A stretch of 12,805 bases of DNA from Verrucomicrobiota bacterium (GTDB lineage: Bacteria; Verrucomicrobiota; Verrucomicrobiia; Opitutales; Opitutaceae): contig JAEWNN010000069.1 of NCBI GenBank assembly GCA_023457035.1, positions 1 to 12,805 on the forward strand, read 5' to 3'. A program made the translations under genes and the position numbers. Shown here one piece after another: positions 1-7,443 of this stretch. The notes beneath the pieces were generated by a model, which worked only from the letters and a program-made list of their open reading frames with translations, searched no databases and was not told where the DNA came from. Each line of letters begins with the position of its first letter. Position 1 is the stretch's first letter.

Positions 1-69
1 CATGCCGAGATCTTCGGGATCGAAGAATCGGTGCTCGTCCGGTCCGTTCATGAGAAAAGCGAGCATCAT
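1..69 (-). CDS. Probable N-terminus of an unidentified protein, cut by the left edge
   Basis: On the minus strand an open frame begins with two consecutive ATG codons (69-67 and 66-64) and runs off the window. The 23 visible residues start MMLAFLMNGPDEHRFFDPED and have ordinary codon use for this DNA. A purine-rich GAGGA lies about 13 bases before the first ATG, so it is one of only two starts here with anything like a ribosome binding site. The frame stays open upstream of the ATG, so the start is not proven. It would be codirectional with, and downstream of, the GH94 gene, but a strong terminator lies between them. I do not recognise the family and too little is visible to assign a function. 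Confidence 0.45.
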   Translation of the reverse strand, partial: MMLAFLMNGPDEHRFFDPEDLGM

Positions 70-135
70 GGGTGAAACCATCTTCCTCGCACAGTGCCCG
101 GCGACAATCCCGTTTCAGACAACCGGAAGGCTTGA

Positions 136-197
136 ACCACAGAGTGCACAAAGAACCGGAAGAGTTCGGACTCCGTGCGCTCCGTGTCCTCTGTGGT
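136..197. repeat. Imperfect inverted repeat, ACCACAGAG...CTCTGTGGT type
   Basis: The 62-bp element has perfect 9-bp outer arms, ACCACAGAG at 136-144 and CTCTGTGGT at 189-197. Further partial pairing follows (CAC/GTG), and the centre is a small hairpin, GAGT-TCGG-ACTC, at 162-173. Read on minus it encodes a spurious TTEDTERTE-like peptide. From memory, this peptide recurs as annotation noise in environmental Verrucomicrobia and Planctomycetes, which suggests a dispersed intergenic repeat family. The arms and hairpin are directly visible; the family assignment is inference. Confidence 0.6.
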
Positions 198-270
198 GAG
201 ATGGTCGTTTCTGATTTCCTGATTTCCACATTTCAATCGGCTGAACGACTGCGTCGTCCAGCTACGGGGC

Positions 271-302
271 AAAGAAAAGGACGGCTCCGGGGAGCCGTCC
301 TT
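271..302 (-). terminator. Rho-independent terminator of the GH94 gene
   Basis: AAGGACGGCTC (277-287) pairs perfectly with GAGCCGTCCTT (292-302) around a 4-base loop. On the minus strand the stem is followed by TTTTCTTTG. It lies about 60 bases beyond the GH94 stop codon, in the right orientation to end that transcript. On plus, the stem is not followed by a T run. Confidence 0.9.
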
Positions 303-361
303 CGGGAGGGGGAAGCCGGCCTCGACGCGGCCGGCCACAGGTTCAAGCGCTGCGCGCCCGC

Positions 362-2755
362 TCAGCCCATCTGAGCGACGATCTTCGAGCCGGGCTTGAG
401 GAGCTTGGCGGAGATAAAGTTCCCCTCGACAGCCTTCCCGTCGACGGTGAGCGAGGCGATGCCCTTGTTCACGCCGGGGGCATTGATGACGTCGATCTCG
501 ATCTTCTTCCCGCGGAACGTGCGCTTCACGCTGAAGCCGGTCCAGCTCTTCGGGATGCAGGGATCGACGACGAGGCCGTCGGCCTGCGGGCGGATGCCGA
601 GGATGAACTGGGTGGCGGTGTAGTGGGACCACGAAGCCGTGCCGGAGAGCCACGGCACACGGCTCTTGCCGTACTTCTTCGAGGCCGGGGCGTGGGTGCT
701 CTGGCAGTGCACGTAGGGCTCGATCTCGCGGATCTCGGCCTGGTCGTTCTGCGCGGCGGGCATGAAGGAGCGGTAGTAGCGGTAGGCCTGGTCGCCGTTG
801 CCGCGGGCGATCTCGGCGAGCACGGCCCAGCTCTGGGTGTGCGAGAAGATGCCGCCGTTCTCCTTGGTGCCGGGGTTGAAGAGCACGGCGCGCATGACCT
901 TCACGGGAGTCTTGTCGAAGGGCGGGTTGCAGAGGGCCACGCCGTAGTCGGAGGCGAGGAGCTTCTGCATCGAGGCGAGGGATTTCTCCATCTGCGCGTC
1001 GGTGGCGGCGCCGGAGAGGATGGCCCAGCACTGGGTGTTGATGTAGATCTTGCCCTCCTTGGCCTTCTTCGTGCCGAAGACGGTGCCGTCCTCGCCGATG
1101 GCCCAGATGAACCACTCGCCGTCCCAGCAGACCTTCTGGATCTTGGCGTCGAGCTTCTTCAACTCGGCGCGGGCCCAGGCGGCGTCCTTCGCGCGGCCGA
1201 GCGTGTCGGCGATGCCGGCGAAGATGTCGAGGCCCATGCGGACCTGGAAGGTGACGAAGACGCTCTCGCCCTTGTAGCCGAGCTTGAGGCAGTCGTTCCA
1301 GTCGGCGAGGAGGCCGCAGGGCAGGCCGTGCTTGCCGGTGCGCTCGAGGTTGAACTCGAGGGCGCGGCGCAGGTGGGCGAATACGGTGGCCTTGCCCTTG
1401 TCGGCGTACGGGACGACGAGGTCGTAGAACTTGGTGTCGCCGGTCTCGGCGACGTAGGCCGGCACGGAGTTGAAGAACCAGAGGCAGTCGTCGCTGCGGT
1501 AGTGCGAGGGCGGAGTCGGCTTCATCGCGCCGGGCTTGTGCGACCACGGGCGCACCTCGGGCTGCGCGCCGCCGGTGGAATCCTGCGCGGAGAGCATCAG
1601 GATCATGCGCTCGCGCACGAGCTCGGGGATCATGCCGGTGACGCCGAGGAAATCCTGCACGGTGTCGCGGAAGCCAAAGCCGTCGCGCTGGTCGCCGGTG
1701 TAGACGAGCGAGCAGGAGCGCGACCACTCGAAGGTCATGAGGGCATTGTAGGCGCCCCAGACGTTGACCATGTGGTCGAAGTCGGCGTCAGGCGTCTGGA
1801 CCTGCATCGTATCGAGAAGTCCGTGCCAGTACTTCTTGAGCTTCGCGAGCTCGCGCTCGACGGCGGCGACGTTGCCGAACTTGGCGCGGACCTTCTTGGC
1901 GACGGCGGCCTTGCCGGTGCCGAGGAGGACGATGACGTCGGCGGTCTCGCCGGCGCCGAGGGTGAGGTCGCTCTGGATGGCGCCGCAGCCGTTGTCGGCG
2001 AAATGCTCGTTGTTGCCCAGCTGGCCGCGCTCGACGGCCTCGGGCCGGTCGTAGCTGCGGTACACGCCGAGGAACTTCTCCCGCTCGCAGTCGAAGCCGG
2101 CGATGGTGCCGCCGACCTGTGTCATCCACCACCAGCGGGACTGGTCGTTGTTGGCGAAGTTGGCCGGGTCCTCGGGGAGGCGCTTGCAGGACGAGGCGGC
2201 GATGATGCCGTCCTTCCACACGGCCTCGGCGATGTACTGGGTGTACTGGAGGTTGAAGGTGTCCTGCGTGAGGTTCCACTCGGTGGTGAACTCGCAGAAG
2301 GAGAAGACGGAGAGCTTGCGCGGGGCGCCGGAGTTGTTGGTGACGCGGAGGTGCCAGTATTCGAAGTCCTGTTCCAGCGGCACGAAGTAGGTGGCCTGCG
2401 AGATGATGCCGGAGTACTCGCTCTCGATCACGGCGTAGCCCGGGCCGAAGCGCGTGGAGGTCTTGTACTGCTCGAGCGGCTTGCCCACGGGCTGCCACGC
2501 GGCCGACCAGAAGTCGCCGGAGGCGGCGTCGCGCAGGTAGAACTGGCGGCCCGGCATGTCCATCGGCACGGCGTTGTAGCGGTGGCGGAGGAAACGGCCC
2601 GACGCGGGCGAGCGGGTGAAGCTGTAGCCGCCGGCGTTGTTGGTGATGATCGCGCCGTAGCGGCGGGAGCCGAGGTAGTTGGACCAGGCGCGGGGAGTGT
2701 CGGGGCGCGTGATCACGTATTCGCGGGCAGCGTCGTCGAAGTGGCCGTATTGCAT
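362..2755 (-). CDS. GH94 disaccharide phosphorylase (chitobiose/cellobiose phosphorylase family)
   Basis: This 797-residue protein is a cytoplasmic GH94 phosphorylase with no signal peptide. The family splits a beta-linked disaccharide with inorganic phosphate into a sugar 1-phosphate and a free sugar. The N-terminus MQYGHFDDAAREYVITRPDT and the C-terminal DGLVVDPCIP block are family hallmarks, and the length fits (about 800). Visible active-site elements are DWND at 485-488, where D488 matches the general acid, and R357/D364 in DQRDGFGFRD, whose 7-residue spacing equals R343/D350 of Vibrio chitobiose phosphorylase as I recall it. H639 in FSHTQ and G705-T706 in LSGTASW are candidate phosphate ligands. 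The short segment after WNDCL also resembles the chitobiose enzyme more than cellobiose phosphorylase, but the substrate is not settled. The frame stays open to 3094; the start at 2755 is chosen by homology. There is no Shine-Dalgarno, only a pyrimidine-rich CTTCTTCTTCCC. Confidence 0.93.
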   Translation of the reverse strand: MQYGHFDDAAREYVITRPDTPRAWSNYLGSRRYGAIITNNAGGYSFTRSPASGRFLRHRYNAVPMDMPGRQFYLRDAASGDFWSAAWQPVGKPLEQYKTSTRFGPGYAVIESEYSGIISQATYFVPLEQDFEYWHLRVTNNSGAPRKLSVFSFCEFTTEWNLTQDTFNLQYTQYIAEAVWKDGIIAASSCKRLPEDPANFANNDQSRWWWMTQVGGTIAGFDCEREKFLGVYRSYDRPEAVERGQLGNNEHFADNGCGAIQSDLTLGAGETADVIVLLGTGKAAVAKKVRAKFGNVAAVERELAKLKKYWHGLLDTMQVQTPDADFDHMVNVWGAYNALMTFEWSRSCSLVYTGDQRDGFGFRDTVQDFLGVTGMIPELVRERMILMLSAQDSTGGAQPEVRPWSHKPGAMKPTPPSHYRSDDCLWFFNSVPAYVAETGDTKFYDLVVPYADKGKATVFAHLRRALEFNLERTGKHGLPCGLLADWNDCLKLGYKGESVFVTFQVRMGLDIFAGIADTLGRAKDAAWARAELKKLDAKIQKVCWDGEWFIWAIGEDGTVFGTKKAKEGKIYINTQCWAILSGAATDAQMEKSLASMQKLLASDYGVALCNPPFDKTPVKVMRAVLFNPGTKENGGIFSHTQSWAVLAEIARGNGDQAYRYYRSFMPAAQNDQAEIREIEPYVHCQSTHAPASKKYGKSRVPWLSGTASWSHYTATQFILGIRPQADGLVVDPCIPKSWTGFSVKRTFRGKKIEIDVINAPGVNKGIASLTVDGKAVEGNFISAKLLKPGSKIVAQMG

Positions 2756-3011
2756 GGGAAGAAGAAGCCGAGGGACTCGAGGGAGGAGAACCGGGGCCGG
2801 CCGAAGTACGCGGGGGCGACTGCGGCGAAGGAGCCTCGGGAAAGCGTCAACGAAGCCCGAGCACGCGGGTGCGGGCAAGCCGCGTTTGGCGACGCGGCGC
2901 CCGGGAAGGCGCGCGGTTCGGGGGATTGATGCACGAGCGCCCCGGGGCGCGGGGCCAACGCATTGCAACCGGCGTGGCGGGCTCCGGACGGCGCCGGGAT
3001 TATTCCTCCCC
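2756..3011. promoter_or_regulatory. Divergent intergenic region between GH94 and esterase genes
   Basis: These 256 bp must hold the promoters of both divergent genes. I see no convincing -35/-10 pair. The clearest element is a perfect 14-bp palindrome, GCGCCCCGGGGCGC (2937-2950), 61 bp before the esterase start, which could be an operator. In DNA this GC-rich such a palindrome could also arise by chance. Confidence 0.4.
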
Positions 3012-3923
3012 GTGAAGCTCCTGTCGCCCCTGCTCCTGCTCGCGCTGGCCGTCGCCACCGCCCGCGCGGCCGACCCCGCGGCCGCTCCCGCCACGCACTA
3101 TCCGCCCTTCGTCCTGCAGGGCACGGAGGTCCGCGACCTGCCCTTCAAGGCTCCGGACCGTCAATACCAGATCCAGGTCGCCCTGCCGCCTTCCTACGCG
3201 AAGGAGACGCGGCGGCGCTACCCGGTGATCTTCGTGACGGATGGCTACTGGGATTTCCCGCTGCTCGGCTGCATCCTCGGCAACTTCAACTACGACAAGG
3301 TGGCGCCCGAATGCATCCTCGTCGGCCTGGGCTACGCGGGGGAGAACCTCGACCACGGGCGGTTGCGCGACTGGGATCTCACGCCGGCGCCGCTCGCCCG
3401 CGCGCCCGGCAACTCGGGCCACGCCGCGGAGTACCTCGCGCTGCTGGAGCGGGAGATCATCCCGCTGGTCGAGCGCGAGTACCGCGTCGACTCCCGCCAT
3501 CGCCTCCTCGCGGGCAGCTCGTACGGCGGATTGTTCACGCTCTACACGATGCTCACCAAGCCCGAACTCTTCTACGGCTATGTCGCCGTGAGTCCCGCAG
3601 CAGGCGTCGCCGACAACTGGCTCTTCGACTACGAGGCGCAGTTCGCCAAGACGGGCCGGCCGTTGAAGGCGCGGCTGTTCATCTCCGGTGCGGAGTACGA
3701 GTGGCCGGGGTTTCTCGACACCATCCAGCGGTTCTGCCGCCGCCTCGACAGCCGCAAGCACCGGGGTCTGCGCAGCGCGTACCAACTCGTCGCCACCGAA
3801 CGCCACGCCGGCACGAAGGCCGAGGGCTACTCGCGCGGGCTGCGATTCGCCCTCGCCCCGCTTGCGCCGGAGAGCGGCCCGATGGTCGTCGCGCGCCCGC
3901 CGCCCGTGTTGCCCTCCGAGTAA
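3012..3923 (+). CDS. Secreted alpha/beta-hydrolase esterase (putative esterase family, Fes/IroE/feruloyl-esterase-like)
   Basis: The 303-residue protein begins with a signal peptide: K2, a leucine/alanine core at residues 3-17, and an ARA-A cleavage site after residue 19, so it acts outside the cytoplasm. The body fits the PF00756-type esterase fold. The nucleophile elbow is G-S-S-Y-G with S170, and H265 in ERHAG is the likely catalytic histidine. An acidic residue in ISGAEYEW probably completes the triad. Family members hydrolyse acetyl, feruloyl or siderophore esters; the substrate cannot be read from the sequence. Its position divergent from a GH94 phosphorylase favours a carbohydrate ester. 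The start is GTG at 3012, chosen because it places the signal peptide correctly; no in-frame ATG is available nearby. The upstream sequence, ATTATTCCTCCCC, lacks a Shine-Dalgarno. The stop is 6 bp from the convergent deoC stop, leaving no room for a separate terminator. Confidence 0.85.
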   Translation: MKLLSPLLLLALAVATARAADPAAAPATHYPPFVLQGTEVRDLPFKAPDRQYQIQVALPPSYAKETRRRYPVIFVTDGYWDFPLLGCILGNFNYDKVAPECILVGLGYAGENLDHGRLRDWDLTPAPLARAPGNSGHAAEYLALLEREIIPLVEREYRVDSRHRLLAGSSYGGLFTLYTMLTKPELFYGYVAVSPAAGVADNWLFDYEAQFAKTGRPLKARLFISGAEYEWPGFLDTIQRFCRRLDSRKHRGLRSAYQLVATERHAGTKAEGYSRGLRFALAPLAPESGPMVVARPPPVLPSE

Positions 3924-3929
3924 CCCGAC

Positions 3930-4694
3930 TCAGCCGCACGCCGCGGCAAGTCCTTGCGGTACCGGCCCGGGCAGGCCGCGCCGGATCGCCTCGCCGAGGA
4001 TGGCCTCGGTGGCGGTGGCTCCGATACGCGCGACGCCCAGCACCCGCACGCGCAACAGGTCGTCGAGCGTGCGCACCCCACCGGCGGCCTTGATCCGCAC
4101 GGGCGGAGCGCTGTGGCGGCGCATGAGCCGCAGATGGTCGTCGGTGGCCCCGTGGTAGTTGTAGCCGCCGTCCGGCTGCTTCACGAAACCGTAGCCGGTG
4201 GAGGTCTTCACGAACGCCACGTTGAGCTCCGTGCAGATCTCGCAGAGGCGGACGATGTGCGCCTCCTGCAGGTAGTCGTTTTCGAAGATGACCTTCAGGA
4301 GCGCGCCGCGGGCCCGGCAGACGGCGTTCACCTCGCGCAGTTCCTCGGCCACGTAGTCCCAGTCGCCGCCAAGGACCTTGCCGATGTTGACGACCACGTC
4401 GATCTCGGTCGCGCCTTCGGCCACCGCACGATCGGCCTCCGTGACCTTGAGCGCGATGTGGCTGTTGCCGTGGGGAAACCCGGCCACCGCACACACGCCC
4501 ACACCCGAACCCAGCAAGGCCTCGACGGCGACCGGCACCGTGTACGGCTTCACGCAGGCGGTGGCGCAGCCGCAGCGCCGCGCGACCGCCAGCCCCGCCT
4601 CGAGCTGCGTATCGGTGAGTGTGGGATGGAGCAGCGAGTGGTCGATCATCCGGGCCAGATCGACGACCGAGGGGGCTGGGTTACGCTGGGGCAT
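3930..4694 (-). CDS. deoC: Deoxyribose-phosphate aldolase
   Basis: The 254-residue class I aldolase reversibly cleaves 2-deoxy-D-ribose 5-phosphate to glyceraldehyde 3-phosphate and acetaldehyde in deoxynucleoside catabolism. K163 in FVKTSTGY is the Schiff-base lysine, K202 in VRIKAAGGVRT is the second active-site lysine, and D99 in EIDVVVN matches the proton-relay aspartate (E. coli K167, K201, D102). The AGFPHG motif is also present and the length is normal. The frame is open far upstream to 5060, but homology starts just after the ATG at 4694 (MIDHSLLHPT at residues 16-25). The start is preceded by GATCCGCCTCCC, with no Shine-Dalgarno. No other deo gene is visible nearby; the gene stands alone between a convergent esterase and a divergent transporter. 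Confidence 0.95.
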   Translation of the reverse strand: MPQRNPAPSVVDLARMIDHSLLHPTLTDTQLEAGLAVARRCGCATACVKPYTVPVAVEALLGSGVGVCAVAGFPHGNSHIALKVTEADRAVAEGATEIDVVVNIGKVLGGDWDYVAEELREVNAVCRARGALLKVIFENDYLQEAHIVRLCEICTELNVAFVKTSTGYGFVKQPDGGYNYHGATDDHLRLMRRHSAPPVRIKAAGGVRTLDDLLRVRVLGVARIGATATEAILGEAIRRGLPGPVPQGLAAACG

Positions 4695-4905
4695 GGGAGG
4701 CGGATCACCGCTGGGTTGGGCCCGAGTATTGCCGGAATCCCCCCCTGGCGCGAACGGAAACCCGCCCGCCGCTCCGCATCCGCGCACAGGCGCCGGCCCC
4801 GGGCGCTCGTCCCGGGCCGGCGTCCGTCCCGACCGTCCGGACGCCGCGCGGCTGCCGTGCCGGAAATGTGTCGCCCGGCCCCGGCCGGTCTCCTTGTCTG
4901 CCCGA

Positions 4906-5769
4906 ATGCAGGACGGCAAACAGCAGCACTCGCGGGCCGTGCTCGGCCTCCTCGGCGCCGCGCTCCTCTGGAGCATGGGCGGCGTGCTGCTCAAGTCCGT
5001 CCACATCCATCCGCTGGCCGTCGCGGGCGGCCGCGGGCTGATCGCCGCGCTCTTCCTCATGGCCTGCCTGCGCCGCTGGCGGCTGCGGTTCTCGCCGGTG
5101 ATGGTCGGCGCCGCCCTCGCCTACACCGGCACCACCGCCCTCTTCGCCGCCGCCAACCAGCTCACCACCGCCGCCAACGCCATCCTCCTCCAATACACCG
5201 CGCCGATCTACGTCGCCTGGCTCGGCCGCTGGTTGCTCGGCGAACGCGTCACCCGGCTCGACTGGGTCACCATCGTCGTCGTCTTCGCGGGCATGGCGTT
5301 GTTCTTCGCCGACCAGCTCAGCGCCGACGGCCTGCTCGGCAGCATCCTCGCCGTCGTGAGCGGCGTGGCCTTCGCGCTCATGACGGTGTTGCTCCGCAAG
5401 CAGAAGGACGCCGAGCCGGTCGACTCCATCGTGCTCGGCAATCTCGTCGGCGCCGCGATCGGCCTGCCGTTCTTCGCCGCCGGGCCGTTGCCGAGCCCCG
5501 CCGGGTGGGCCGCGCTCGTCGCCCTCGGCACGCTCCAGCTCGGCCTCTCGTATTACCTCTATTCGCGGGCCATCCGCCACGTCACCGCGCTCGGCTCGAT
5601 CCTCATCCTCATGCTCGAACCGCTGCTCAATCCGGTCTGGGCCGCGCTCGCCATCGGCGAACGCCCCGGCCGCTGGGCACTCGTGGGCGGCGCGGTCGTG
5701 CTCGGCGCCGTGACCACCCGCGCCCTCCTCCTCGCCCGTCGCCAAACCGCAGGGCCATCCGCCGCATGA
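4906..5769 (+). CDS. EamA/DMT-family membrane transporter
   Basis: The 287-residue integral membrane protein is built of two EamA repeats with about ten transmembrane helices. The first repeat opens with LLGAALLWSMGGVLLKS and closes with YTAPIYVAWLGRWLLGERVT. The second (about residues 145-280) ends with the matching EPLLNPVWAALAIGERPG. The PxxxxxxxxxxLGE-like ending in each half is typical of this drug/metabolite exporter superfamily. The substrate cannot be predicted. ATG at 4906 places the first helix about 10 residues in; the frame is open far upstream but that part is not membrane-like. There is no Shine-Dalgarno. The lipase-like gene follows on the same strand after 114 bp, so cotranscription is possible but not shown. 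Confidence 0.9.
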   Translation: MQDGKQQHSRAVLGLLGAALLWSMGGVLLKSVHIHPLAVAGGRGLIAALFLMACLRRWRLRFSPVMVGAALAYTGTTALFAAANQLTTAANAILLQYTAPIYVAWLGRWLLGERVTRLDWVTIVVVFAGMALFFADQLSADGLLGSILAVVSGVAFALMTVLLRKQKDAEPVDSIVLGNLVGAAIGLPFFAAGPLPSPAGWAALVALGTLQLGLSYYLYSRAIRHVTALGSILILMLEPLLNPVWAALAIGERPGRWALVGGAVVLGAVTTRALLLARRQTAGPSAA

Positions 5770-5842
5770 ATCCCGACCTCCCCGTAGTCCCGGTGCCGAC
5801 CTGGCTGCCGACCGCTCCCACGACCTTCCGTTTCCTGAGTCC

Positions 5843-5887
5843 ATGAGTTCCAGATTCTCCGGCTTCCGTTCCCTTGGCTGCACATGA
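5843..5887 (+). other. 14-codon open frame overlapping the hydrolase start (ATGA)
   Basis: A tiny frame, MSSRFSGFRSLGCT, ends in a TGA that overlaps the ATG of the next gene as ATGA (5884-5887). It could allow translational coupling, which would matter because the hydrolase has no Shine-Dalgarno. However, the small frame also lacks one, and a frame this short is easily coincidental. Confidence 0.2.
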
Positions 5888-6561
5888 ATCCGCGTGCCAC
5901 CGATCCCGCCCCTGACCGCGAAGTCGTCGTCATCCTCCACGGCGTGGCGATCAGCAGCCGGCTCACCGCGCGCCTCGCGCGCTTCCTCGCCGCCGCCGGC
6001 TACACGGTGCACAACCTCGACTACCCGTCGAAGACCGTGCCGCTGCCCGAGCTCGGCCCGTGCTGGCTCGCCGCGAAGCTCGCCGAGCTCGGCGTCGAGC
6101 GCGCGCCGAAGCTGCACTTCGTCACCCACTCGATGGGCGGCCTGATCGTGCGCGGCTACCTCGCCGCCCACCGGCCCGCCAACCTCGGGCGCGTCGTCAC
6201 CATCGTTCCACCACACCATGGCAGTGCCGTGTCCGACAAGCTGCGGCGCCTGCCCATCATCTGGCGCATCATCGGCCGCAACCTCGGCGCCCTCGGCACC
6301 GGATCCGACGCCTACTGGCGCACGCTCCCCCAGCGCGCCGACTTCGAGCTCGGCGTGATCGCCGGCAGCTCCGCGCTGAACCCGCTGGGCTGGTTCTTCC
6401 TCGAGCGCCCGCACGACGGCACCGTCGCCGAGCGCAGCACCCGCCTCGACGGCATGACCGACCACATCCTGCTGTCCTCGAACCACACGCTCATCCTCTT
6501 CCGTCGCCGCACCGCCGACCAGGCGATCGCCTTCCTCCGCACCGGCCGCTTCGCGCGGTAA
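5884..6561 (+). CDS. Alpha/beta-fold hydrolase, lipase/esterase-like
   Basis: The 225-residue protein has no signal peptide, so it is probably cytoplasmic. The first strand carries VVVILHGVAISS (oxyanion HG motif, about residues 16-27). The nucleophile elbow is T-H-S-M-G-G with S83; threonine replaces the usual first glycine of GxSxG, as in several PGAP1/lipase-class hydrolases. D178 in PHDGTV and H201 in SSNHTLILF complete a probable Ser-Asp-His triad in the expected order. The compact size and the LDYPSKT segment fit bacterial proteins annotated as triacylglycerol-lipase-like; the true substrate is unknown. The start ATG at 5884 is the first in frame and sits about 12 residues before the core strand. 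It follows the EamA gene by 114 bp and meets the toxin gene tail-to-tail. Confidence 0.88.
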   Translation: MNPRATDPAPDREVVVILHGVAISSRLTARLARFLAAAGYTVHNLDYPSKTVPLPELGPCWLAAKLAELGVERAPKLHFVTHSMGGLIVRGYLAAHRPANLGRVVTIVPPHHGSAVSDKLRRLPIIWRIIGRNLGALGTGSDAYWRTLPQRADFELGVIAGSSALNPLGWFFLERPHDGTVAERSTRLDGMTDHILLSSNHTLILFRRRTADQAIAFLRTGRFAR

Positions 6562-6622
6562 GGGCGGCGCGGCTCTAGGCCATCGGGAACGTCGAACACC
6601 CGCTCGTCCGCCACGCGCGGAC

Positions 6623-6953
6623 TCAGATCACTTCCACCAAGCGACTACCGCTTTGCAGGAACGCCACGATGCCCGGCAGGCGCGGTTCGAACCAGGCACG
6701 CAGCGCGGGGTTGGTCGCGTTGCCCACCCGCAGCCACACGATCACAGGGGCGACCGCGGCCTGCACCGAACGAGCTGCAAAATCTTCGTCCTTCGTCACG
6801 ATCACGAAACCATCGCGCAACGCCCGCTCCCAGATAGCGCCGTAGGAAGCGTGCAACAAGCCGATGGATTCGAGGTGGTCCGCCGCGTACCCCGCGCTCG
6901 CGCAGCCAGAGGGCGAGCGCCGGAGGCAGCTGGGCATCGACGAGGAACTTCAC
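6623..6953 (-). pseudogene. DUF5615 PIN-like toxin gene, broken by a one-base frameshift
   Basis: Two overlapping minus frames together make one complete DUF5615-type protein of about 109 residues. The first begins at GTG 6953 with MKFLVDAQLPPALALWLRERG, including the conserved aspartate of the DxxLPP motif. The second supplies YAADHLESIGLLHAS, the VTKDEDF acidic motif, the WLRVGN block and the C-terminus to the TGA at 6623-6625. Dropping one C from the CCCC run at 6890-6893 (GGGG on minus) joins them as LRERG-YAADHLE without loss. Family members resemble PIN/Mut7-C nucleases and are paired with DUF433 antitoxins. The GTG overlaps the DUF433 stop by 4 bp (GTGA), so translation is probably coupled. 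The cause could be a real inactivating mutation, programmed slippage or a homopolymer sequencing error; the sequence alone cannot say. Confidence 0.82.
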
Positions 6954-7177
6954 TTCGCGAGCGAGAGCACCGCGTGGTCGACCTGTCGCGCCGCATACCG
7001 GAGGCAGGCCTCGATGTCGGCCCGCTTAAGGTAGGGATACGACTCGAGGATCGCCGCCTCGCTCGCCCCGGCCGCCAACATCTCAAGCACATCCTTCACC
7101 CGGATGCGTAGCCCGCGGATGCACGGCCGCCCGCCACATTGGTTCGGGTCAAAGGTGATGCGTGCGGGCGTGGTCAT
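6950..7177 (-). CDS. DUF433 antitoxin-like protein
   Basis: The 75-residue protein shows the DUF433 pattern throughout: DPNQCGGRPCIRGLRIRV near the N-terminus, VLEMLAAGASEAAILESYPYL in the middle and a DIEACLRYAARQVDH helix at the end. The fold is a small winged-helix-like domain. It is usually encoded directly upstream of a DUF5615 PIN-like protein and is taken to be the DNA-binding antitoxin that neutralises it and represses its own operon. Here it is the first gene of such a pair, overlapping the next by 4 bp. Purine-rich AGGTAGGG lies about 7 bases before the ATG at 7177, closer to a Shine-Dalgarno than almost any other gene here. That hints at a different translational background and possibly horizontal arrival (inference). 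Confidence 0.9.
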   Translation of the reverse strand: MTTPARITFDPNQCGGRPCIRGLRIRVKDVLEMLAAGASEAAILESYPYLKRADIEACLRYAARQVDHAVLSLAK

Positions 7178-7443
7178 GCCCGCACCCTACCTGCTTGGCT
7201 CGCCGCAACAAGTCCGGAGCCAGCGACCTAGACCGACACGCCTCGAGGTCCAGCCTTCCGTGTTCTCCAGAACGAACGAAGGAAACAGCGCCACCGGTCA
7301 AGGCGTGCGCCGATTCGACGCCGCGATCACAACCACGTCCCACGCGGCGATGCGCCCCAGCGCGGTAGTCGGCAGCGCTCCGCAATGGAGCCGCGCATAA
7401 GGCCGTCAGCCCAAGCTTGCCGCCGGCGGTGCCGGAAAACAGG
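7178..7443. other. Intergenic gap between DUF433 and HEAT genes
   Basis: These 266 bp carry the promoters of two divergent genes. Open frames here are short and unlike known proteins. The one pattern I noticed is AACGAACGAAGGAAA (7271-7285), whose reverse complement shares TTTCCTTCGTT with the micro-repeat at 9291-9317. No terminator, palindrome or convincing promoter was recognised. Confidence 0.35.

Noticed and set aside
66..1727. 553-codon minus frame overlapping the GH94 gene
   Set aside because: It is an out-of-frame, arginine-rich shadow of the GH94 coding sequence.
2822..2850. TTGACG on minus (2850-2845) as a -35 box for the GH94 gene
   Set aside because: No -10-like hexamer lies at a suitable distance; the 17-base position holds CGCCGC.
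623..2929. 768-codon open frame on plus across the GH94 gene
   Set aside because: It is antisense to a clear GH94 enzyme; the frame is open because of high GC, and the protein is low-complexity in Val, Gly, Ala, Glu and Leu with no recognisable domain.
2756..3094. Upstream extension of the GH94 frame by 113 codons
   Set aside because: It is arginine/proline-rich without similarity, overlaps the esterase start, and family members begin at the MxYGHFDD block.
3954..5846. 630-codon plus frame across deoC and the EamA gene
   Set aside because: It is antisense to deoC and out of frame with the transporter; the translation is Arg/Ala/His-rich shadow.
4705..6486. 593-codon minus frame opposite the EamA and hydrolase genes
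   Set aside because: It is Glu/Gly/Arg-rich, without domains, and antisense to two well-supported genes.
7178..7443. Possible integron attC-like or cassette remnant in the intergenic gap
   Set aside because: No core-site pairs (RYYYAAC/GTTRRRY in the right arrangement) or integrase were seen.
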